Below, piece after piece: positions 23,642-28,235 of a DNA stretch of 28,235 bases. Source of the stretch: CAYQMF01 sp964418595. GTDB taxonomy: Bacteria; Planctomycetota; UBA1135; UBA2386. Under the pieces are notes generated by a model that saw only the letters and a program-made list of their open reading frames with translations, was not told where the DNA came from and did not search any database. How positions within the stretch are numbered: position 1 is the first letter of the stretch; each line of letters begins with the position of its first letter. Where the stretch lies: positions 1 through 28,235 of the forward strand of contig CAYQMF010000087.1 of NCBI GenBank assembly GCA_964418595.1, written 5' to 3'. The translations under genes and the position numbers were made by a program.

Positions 23642-25771
23642 ATGAAACAACTCGCGTTCCTGTGTGTCCCCCTCCTTGCGACCGGCGGCAGTCACGCGCC
23701 CCCGCCCGCACCGTTCGAGGTCAATACCCACCAGATGCTGACGGCGCTGGCCTTCGGTACGTCGGCCGGCTTCGAGCGTACGATCCAGATGGCGTTTGCA
23801 GGGCCCGACCTGCACATGGGGCTGGCCATGGGGGATCCCGCCTTCGACCCGTTCGCGGCGATCCACGCCGACGCTGACGCGGCCTACTACTGGACGTACA
23901 TGTTGAGCCACGCGGAATCACACGTGGCCGATTCGACCGTGCGCGACATGCGCGGCAACGGGTCGAACGGGATCCACCGTCTGTTCCGCTGGGCCTCACT
24001 CGGCGCCGTGTTCGAAGACTTCTACTCCAGCGACTTCTTCGGCAACTGCGATCGAGCCGCGCGCTCGCGCGTGTTCTCCCACTTCTTCGACGAGGCGCAC
24101 GGTGGGCAGGCCTTGCAGATGCCACTCGATCGGCTGCTGGGATTGCTTGGCGGGCGCCTCGACTGCGCAGCGAGCTTCCGGCCGGTCGATGCGCAGACCT
24201 GGGGCCAGCGGGCGTCCGGCAACGATCAACGCCTGGAGCTGGCGTTGCCCCTGTACCGGCAGGCTCTCACGGCGCGGACGAAGGAGGAACGGCGCGATGC
24301 GTGCTTCCGTCTCTTGCGGGTCCTGGGTCAATGCGCCCACCTGCTCCAGGACATGTGCCAGCCGTCGCACACCCGCAACGATCCCCACCCTCCGGGGAAC
24401 CACTCGGCGTTGGAGGACTGGTGCGCGCGGCGCTACCACATGGTGCCCCCGGCGTCCGACGATCTGATCCAGATCGATCCCAACCCGGAGGACATGGACG
24501 TCATCCTCGGCCTCGTGGAGGCGCTGGGGCGAACCCCCGACAAGTTCTACTCGCCGACGATCGACGACTACTTCGTGCACGCGGCGTCGTTCTCCGGTCG
24601 CAACTTCTACAGCGACGACACGATCGACGACACGGGCCGACCCAACCCGGCGTACGACGTGAGCATCGACCCGCTCGGGTGGGAGTACCGCCGCTCGCGC
24701 ACGGGCGCCAACGCCGGCTGCCTCTTGTCGGTGACGATCCCCGTCGTCGACCTCAAGGGGATGCGCGTCGACGAGATCAAGACCATCCATGATCCGGCAG
24801 TGCTTCGCGACAATGCGCGCTGGCTCCTGCGCAAGGCGGCGGAGGTGTCGCAGTCGTTCTACGACAACTTCTTCCGCGGCCAGATCGAGATCGAAGCGCG
24901 CGACGAACGGGGGTCGGGTTACGTCAAGCTCCGCAACACCTGCAACCCGGAGATCCTGCGCAGCCGGGCTTCGGAGCTCGACCTGCTGACGCTGCACTCC
25001 GGCGGCACGCTTTCGTTCTATTACTGGGCGGAAGGCTTCGCCCTCGAACCGCTGCTGGCGCCGATCACGCTCGACGCCGACCTCGCCGTCGATGCGACGA
25101 AGGATCTGGACGTCAATCCCGCGGTGCGCCTGCAGCGCCGCCGCGACGGCAGCGACCCGGGTCCCCGTCCGATCAGCGATGCAGTGCTGGTCGTATTCGA
25201 GGGTTCCATCGGCCCCGAGGCCGGGATCGCGTTCGCCCAGTGGGACGCCGAGTACGTGGAGCCGCAGGTCTACGCGACCGTGTCGCCGAACCTGTTGCGC
25301 AATGCCGGCGACGACTTCGACGTGAAGGTCACGACCTGGGGCTGCGTCGACCATCCGCTTCGTGTGCAGGTGGGGTTCGACATCTGGACGGCGAACGGCG
25401 TCGACCTGACCTTCTGGCGGGACGGTCGCCAGCAGACGGAGCGCCACGCACTGAGCGTCGGCGCGATCCAGGCCGACCGTGAGTTCGGCTACGACGCGAA
25501 CGGCGAGTACGTCGTGCCGCTGCGCATCCCGAGCATCCTGTACGTGCCGCCGCCGAACCCGTTCTATTCGCGCGCCGCGGCCTACAGCCAGATGGCGGCG
25601 ATGGCCCCGTACCGGTTCCTGTCGGGGTCGAGCCTGGGGCCGTCGTTCCCCGCGCTACTGAAGGTCACGGAGCGTGCTGGCCCGGATCGCGTGCGGATCG
25701 ACCAGACGCTCGCGACGCGCGCGCAGTGGCAGAACAACGTGCGGTGGTCGTTCACGCTGCTGCCGCTGTGA
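23642..25771 (+). CDS. Secreted protein with zinc-dependent phospholipase C/P1-nuclease-type domain
   Basis: 709 residues with a signal peptide (MKQLAFLCVPLLATGGSHA). The N-terminal half keeps the ligand pattern of bacterial zinc phospholipase C. EVNTHQMLTALAF (His30) corresponds to the early VNSH segment of the Bacillus enzyme. HLLQDMCQPSH (His233, Asp237, His243) and HSALEDW (His254, Glu258) reproduce the HxxxDxxxxxH...HxxxE set. The mature N-terminal Trp ligand of classical PLC is not evident (Phe25 is nearest). An extra 150 residues separate the first and later ligands. The C-terminal half (about 390-709) is beta-rich and unfamiliar. The domain family cleaves phospholipids or, in the related P1 group, nucleic acids; which applies cannot be told. 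GGAG eight bases before ATG supports the start. It follows the propeller lipoprotein gene in a likely operon. Confidence 0.82.
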   Translation: MKQLAFLCVPLLATGGSHAPPPAPFEVNTHQMLTALAFGTSAGFERTIQMAFAGPDLHMGLAMGDPAFDPFAAIHADADAAYYWTYMLSHAESHVADSTVRDMRGNGSNGIHRLFRWASLGAVFEDFYSSDFFGNCDRAARSRVFSHFFDEAHGGQALQMPLDRLLGLLGGRLDCAASFRPVDAQTWGQRASGNDQRLELALPLYRQALTARTKEERRDACFRLLRVLGQCAHLLQDMCQPSHTRNDPHPPGNHSALEDWCARRYHMVPPASDDLIQIDPNPEDMDVILGLVEALGRTPDKFYSPTIDDYFVHAASFSGRNFYSDDTIDDTGRPNPAYDVSIDPLGWEYRRSRTGANAGCLLSVTIPVVDLKGMRVDEIKTIHDPAVLRDNARWLLRKAAEVSQSFYDNFFRGQIEIEARDERGSGYVKLRNTCNPEILRSRASELDLLTLHSGGTLSFYYWAEGFALEPLLAPITLDADLAVDATKDLDVNPAVRLQRRRDGSDPGPRPISDAVLVVFEGSIGPEAGIAFAQWDAEYVEPQVYATVSPNLLRNAGDDFDVKVTTWGCVDHPLRVQVGFDIWTANGVDLTFWRDGRQQTERHALSVGAIQADREFGYDANGEYVVPLRIPSILYVPPPNPFYSRAAAYSQMAAMAPYRFLSGSSLGPSFPALLKVTERAGPDRVRIDQTLATRAQWQNNVRWSFTLLPL

Positions 25772-25855
25772 GGCGCGCAGCGCCGACGCGTTGGTCGTGC
25801 GGCGAGGGACGCTCCGGTCCCCTGTTCTGCACGGGCCGCGGATCGTCGCACGGCG

Positions 25856-25883
25856 CGCGAGCCTGACGGACTCGTCAGGCTCG
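25856..25883. terminator. Perfect 12-bp inverted repeat between convergent genes, likely bidirectional terminator
   Basis: GCGAGCCTGACG, loop GACT, CGTCAGGCTCGC: a perfect 12-bp stem with a four-base loop, located between the ends of two convergent genes (stops at 25771 and 26005). No U-rich tract follows on either strand, so it may act as a tract-less terminator or as a 3'-end stabiliser. The remaining 233-base gap holds no gene I can support; a weaker CTCCCG/CGGGAG pair is present near 25980-26000. Confidence 0.65.
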
Positions 25884-26004
25884 CCACGTCCGTGGCATTC
25901 GCCAGGACGGAACAGCCCAGGAGGCCGGACAACGTGGGCGCGCTGGGCACGTCGATGTCCATGTCGTCGCGAGCAGCGCTCCCGCAGCCTTGCTCGGGAG
26001 TCCG

Positions 26005-27498
26005 TCAGCGAGACAGTGCCGTCGCGACATCACCCTGCCTTGCTGTCCGGGCGGCACGCACTCCGAGAATCGCATTGCGGAAAGTCGGCGCGTACCCGCT
26101 GCGGAAGCCGGACCTCGCGCTGCGGGCAGCATCGTGGAAGCTGCCACCGCGGATGACGCGGAGCGACGCGGAGTCCGGATCTCCACGCAATCCATCTCCC
26201 GCACGTGGCACCGCACCGGGACCGTGCTGACCGTCTCTCGTCCACTCCCACACGTTGCCGTGTACGTCGAACAGCCCGAACGGGTTCGGCCGGAAGCTGG
26301 CCACGGGGGCATGGCAGCACCAGCCATCGCCGAAGTCGCCCTCCTGGCGACCCCACTCTGGATACTCGCGCTCGGCGAGCAGGTCGAGCAGATTGGCGGC
26401 CATTGCAAGGCTCGTCGCCTCGCCGCCGGTCCACCACGGCGTGGTGGTTCCGGCCCGGCACCCGTACTCCCACTGCGTCTCCGTCGGCAGCGCCATCGCG
26501 TGCCGCCGCAGCAGCTCCTGGCAGATCACCCAGTCCACAGACTCCACGGGATGGCACTCCGTGATCGCGGCCGGGTTGCCCTGGTACTCTTCGCCAACCT
26601 GGTGCCATCCCGGGTCGGCGCGCCAGGACAGCCGCTTCCACTGGCCCTTCGTCAGCTCGTGCCGGGCCAGGAAGAACGGCGCCAGTTCCACCGTGTGCAT
26701 CGCCTCGGTGTTGTTTCGCTGCGGGTCGTAATGCGGCGCGGTCGGATGATTGTCTTGTGATCCCATCGTGAACCTCCCGCCCGGCAGCAGCACGAACACG
26801 ATGCCCGTGCCGTCGCCCATGTCGATGTCTCCGGCCCGCTCCCCTGTCTCAATGTGGCGCGGGACTTCGATCGCAGCAGGGTCGCTCGCCCCGTCCCACG
26901 CCGACCGCAGGTCGTAGAACTCCCACAGCCTCGTCACCGGGTTCATCCCGGTCGGTACGAGTCCCGTCACGTCCTGCTCGCGAAGTTCGATGCGTTGGCC
27001 GCGGTACAGCTCGCTCGCGAGGATCCCGTCGGCCTTCGCGATGGCCTCGCCCGCTTCTCGCCACGTCTTGTGCCCCAGCGTTCGGGTCAGTGCTGCAACC
27101 TGCTGTGCCCAACGCAGCCGTGCGTCGACTTCCTTGCGTTCGTTGCCGTCCAGCGAAGTGAGCTTGCGCAGCAGGTCCGCCAGCATGTCGTGCAGGAAGC
27201 GCTGCGACTCGTCGGCGAACGTGAACGTGCGCCGCGCGGCCATCTCGACTTCGAGCTTCGCTACCGACGCCCGCAAGTCGGCGAGCGCCGCGGCACCGGC
27301 CTCCCCGGCGGCGGCGGCGATCTTCGCGTTCAGTGTCGCGAGGTAGTCTCGGTACTCGGTCTTCTTTTCCGTGGCGGCCAGCGCCAGCGCCGCATCGCTG
27401 TTCGCGGTGGCTTCGGCGTCACGACCGTTCGCGAAGCACGCCCAGGCGAGAGTGTCCGCAAACGACGCGCGCTCCTCGGCAGGCAATGGCGCCGCTTT
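26005..27498 (-). CDS. C-terminal part of a kinase-fused protein: helical region and FGE-sulfatase-fold domain
   Basis: This frame carries the second part of the gene that continues to 28235. From the frame junction near 27498 it reads AAPLPAEERASFADTLAWAC, then a helical, charged, TPR-like region of about 200 residues. An FGE/SUMF1-EgtB-PvdO domain follows: FVLLPGGRFTMGSQDNH, ARHELTKGQWKRLSW, ALPTETQWEYGCRAGT, FGLFDVHGNVWEWTRDG and RVIRGGSFHDAARSARSGF. In true formylglycine-generating enzymes the segment after RGGS contains two catalytic Cys; here it reads HDAARSARSGFRSGY with none, so formylglycine formation is unlikely and a binding or other role is more probable. No start codon belongs to this piece: the in-frame starts upstream of 27498 are artefacts of the frameshift. 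The TGA stop is at 26005-26007, convergent with the PLC-like gene. Confidence 0.85.
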   Translation of the reverse strand, partial: KAAPLPAEERASFADTLAWACFANGRDAEATANSDAALALAATEKKTEYRDYLATLNAKIAAAAGEAGAAALADLRASVAKLEVEMAARRTFTFADESQRFLHDMLADLLRKLTSLDGNERKEVDARLRWAQQVAALTRTLGHKTWREAGEAIAKADGILASELYRGQRIELREQDVTGLVPTGMNPVTRLWEFYDLRSAWDGASDPAAIEVPRHIETGERAGDIDMGDGTGIVFVLLPGGRFTMGSQDNHPTAPHYDPQRNNTEAMHTVELAPFFLARHELTKGQWKRLSWRADPGWHQVGEEYQGNPAAITECHPVESVDWVICQELLRRHAMALPTETQWEYGCRAGTTTPWWTGGEATSLAMAANLLDLLAEREYPEWGRQEGDFGDGWCCHAPVASFRPNPFGLFDVHGNVWEWTRDGQHGPGAVPRAGDGLRGDPDSASLRVIRGGSFHDAARSARSGFRSGYAPTFRNAILGVRAARTARQGDVATALSR

Positions 27499-27520
27499 TC
27501 CCACGCGAGCCTCGCCAGCA

Positions 27521-28235
27521 TCAGGGCGTGAGCTTCGTCGCCCCACGTGCGTTGGCTCTCGTCGAAATCCACCTGCGGCCAGCGAGATCGTTGAGATGCT
27601 CCGGCGTCATGGCCTGCTCCTCAGGAGTGGCGAACGGCAGCGTGAGTTTGGTCGGGTCTCGGCGGATTGCTGCCGCCCGCTCCAGCGACCGCAGCTTCGC
27701 TGTCTGCGTCTGCCACTCCGCGAAGCGGGGGTGCGTCGCGCGGTCGTGTTCACGTTCCGCGTCGGTCGCGGGCAGGGCGCGCAGCCGGAGGTCGGCCACG
27801 GTCTGCTCGATCTGCGGTCGCATCGAGAGCAGCCGGCCCGCGTCCTCCCGCAGCCACCGCTCCATGGCCTCGACCTTGTACGGCCACGCCGGGTAGAGAT
27901 CCCGCTCGCTCTCGATCGCGCGCTCGTAGAGCACGACGGCCTTGAGCTGTTCGAACTCGGCCTTGCGCGCGCGAACCTCGTCGGCACTCCGGTTGGCCTG
28001 GGAGGCGTTCGCCGCGGCCTGGTTCGCGCTCTGCACAGCCCGGCCTTCGCTGTCTTGCGCCCGCAGCATGAACACCACCGACACGACAAGAGCGGCACCC
28101 ACCGCGACGGTCACCGCAAAGGCGGCTGCGAGTTGCACCCGGTACCGCCGCGCGAACTTCCCGGACCGGTAGCGCACGCCCGGCGCCCGTGCCTGCACCG
28201 GCTCGTGGTCGAGATGCCGCTGCACGTCGGCGGCG
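27521..28235 (-). CDS. Ser/Thr-kinase-type protein, juxtamembrane, transmembrane and helical part (5' end outside window)
   Basis: The frame is open at the window edge, so the N-terminus is missing. It starts AADVQRHLDHEPVQARAPGV followed by YRSGKFARRYRVQ, the linker typically found after the catalytic domain of planctomycete Ser/Thr protein kinases (LAxDVxRHLxxEPVxAxP). The kinase domain itself should lie just beyond 28235. One transmembrane helix follows (AAAFAVTVAVGAALVVSVVF), then a long Ala/Glu/Arg-rich helical region (AVQSANQAAANASQANRSAD, then ERWLREDAGRLLSMRPQIEQ). The frame meets a stop at 27521, but coding character leaves it near 27572-27580: the next frame reads VDFDESQRTWGDEAHALM and MLARLAWEK before joining the FGE-fold frame near 27498. 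Two missing bases would make one continuous kinase/FGE protein. Confidence 0.8.
   Translation of the reverse strand, partial: AADVQRHLDHEPVQARAPGVRYRSGKFARRYRVQLAAAFAVTVAVGAALVVSVVFMLRAQDSEGRAVQSANQAAANASQANRSADEVRARKAEFEQLKAVVLYERAIESERDLYPAWPYKVEAMERWLREDAGRLLSMRPQIEQTVADLRLRALPATDAEREHDRATHPRFAEWQTQTAKLRSLERAAAIRRDPTKLTLPFATPEEQAMTPEHLNDLAGRRWISTRANARGATKLTP

Noticed and set aside
25875..26408. 177-codon minus-strand frame at the end of the FGE-fold gene
   Set aside because: It overlaps the conserved FGE coding frame in another frame and shows no motif; the segment beyond 26005 is intergenic.
1..28235. CRISPR arrays, insertion sequences, tRNA genes, defence islands
   Set aside because: No spaced direct repeats, transposase motifs, cloverleaf sequences or recognised defence proteins were seen on either strand.

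Overview
The window is a stretch of very GC-rich bacterial chromosome with strong G/C at third codon positions. The gene set points to a Gram-negative-type member of the Planctomycetota: ECF sigma factors, a Ser/Thr-kinase remnant fused to a formylglycine-generating-enzyme (FGE) fold, a secreted sortilin-like propeller protein, a GT9 heptosyltransferase-like protein, and a secreted Cys-rich protein with a C-terminal domain of a style I associate with Poly30-like planctomycetes. The phylum is an inference; no rRNA or other marker is present. I saw no tRNA, rRNA, CRISPR array, insertion sequence or prophage, and no gene-free stretch longer than 300 bases.

Layout. (1) 1-1810, plus strand: the 3' end of a sugar nucleotidyltransferase gene, a probable outer-membrane beta-barrel protein, and a broken small lipoprotein gene. 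(2) 1827-4408: a small Cys-motif/coiled-coil protein (minus) divergent from an ECF sigma factor translationally coupled to a membrane-anchored putative anti-sigma protein. (3) 4419-7523 (minus): a large secreted protein resembling six-hairpin glycosidases. (4) 7564-10819 (plus): MFS transporter, NRDE/TANGO2 protein, PaaI-like thioesterase, VOC protein. (5) 10827-16440 (minus): in transcription order, an MPPED-like phosphoesterase, a cN-II-like HAD 5'-nucleotidase, a frameshifted lipoprotein, MsrA, a GT9 glycosyltransferase and a SMUG1-type uracil-DNA glycosylase. (6) 16577-17209 (plus): a second sigma factor without a neighbouring anti-sigma. (7) 17245-20367 (minus): the secreted sortilin/BNR propeller protein. 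(8) 20520-25771 (plus): a frameshifted Cys-rich secreted protein, a propeller-like lipoprotein and a secreted protein with a complete zinc-phospholipase-C-type metal site. (9) 26005-28235 (minus): the 3' part of a kinase/FGE-fold gene, frameshifted twice and running off the window.

Two patterns cross gene boundaries. Four genes are interrupted, and at five of the sites adding one missing base restores a sensible protein; this looks more like consensus deletion errors than gene decay, though decay cannot be excluded from the sequence alone. Several minus-strand genes without a Shine-Dalgarno sequence have a TAGNNT-like (-10-like) hexamer only 11-13 bases before the start codon, which suggests leaderless or near-leaderless mRNAs. 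Most of the window is otherwise ordinary housekeeping and secreted-protein content. I did not find a clear new defence or biosynthetic system. The most unusual proteins are the secreted PLC-fold protein, the kinase/FGE fusion lacking catalytic cysteines, and the gene pair resembling animal MPPED2 and NT5C2.
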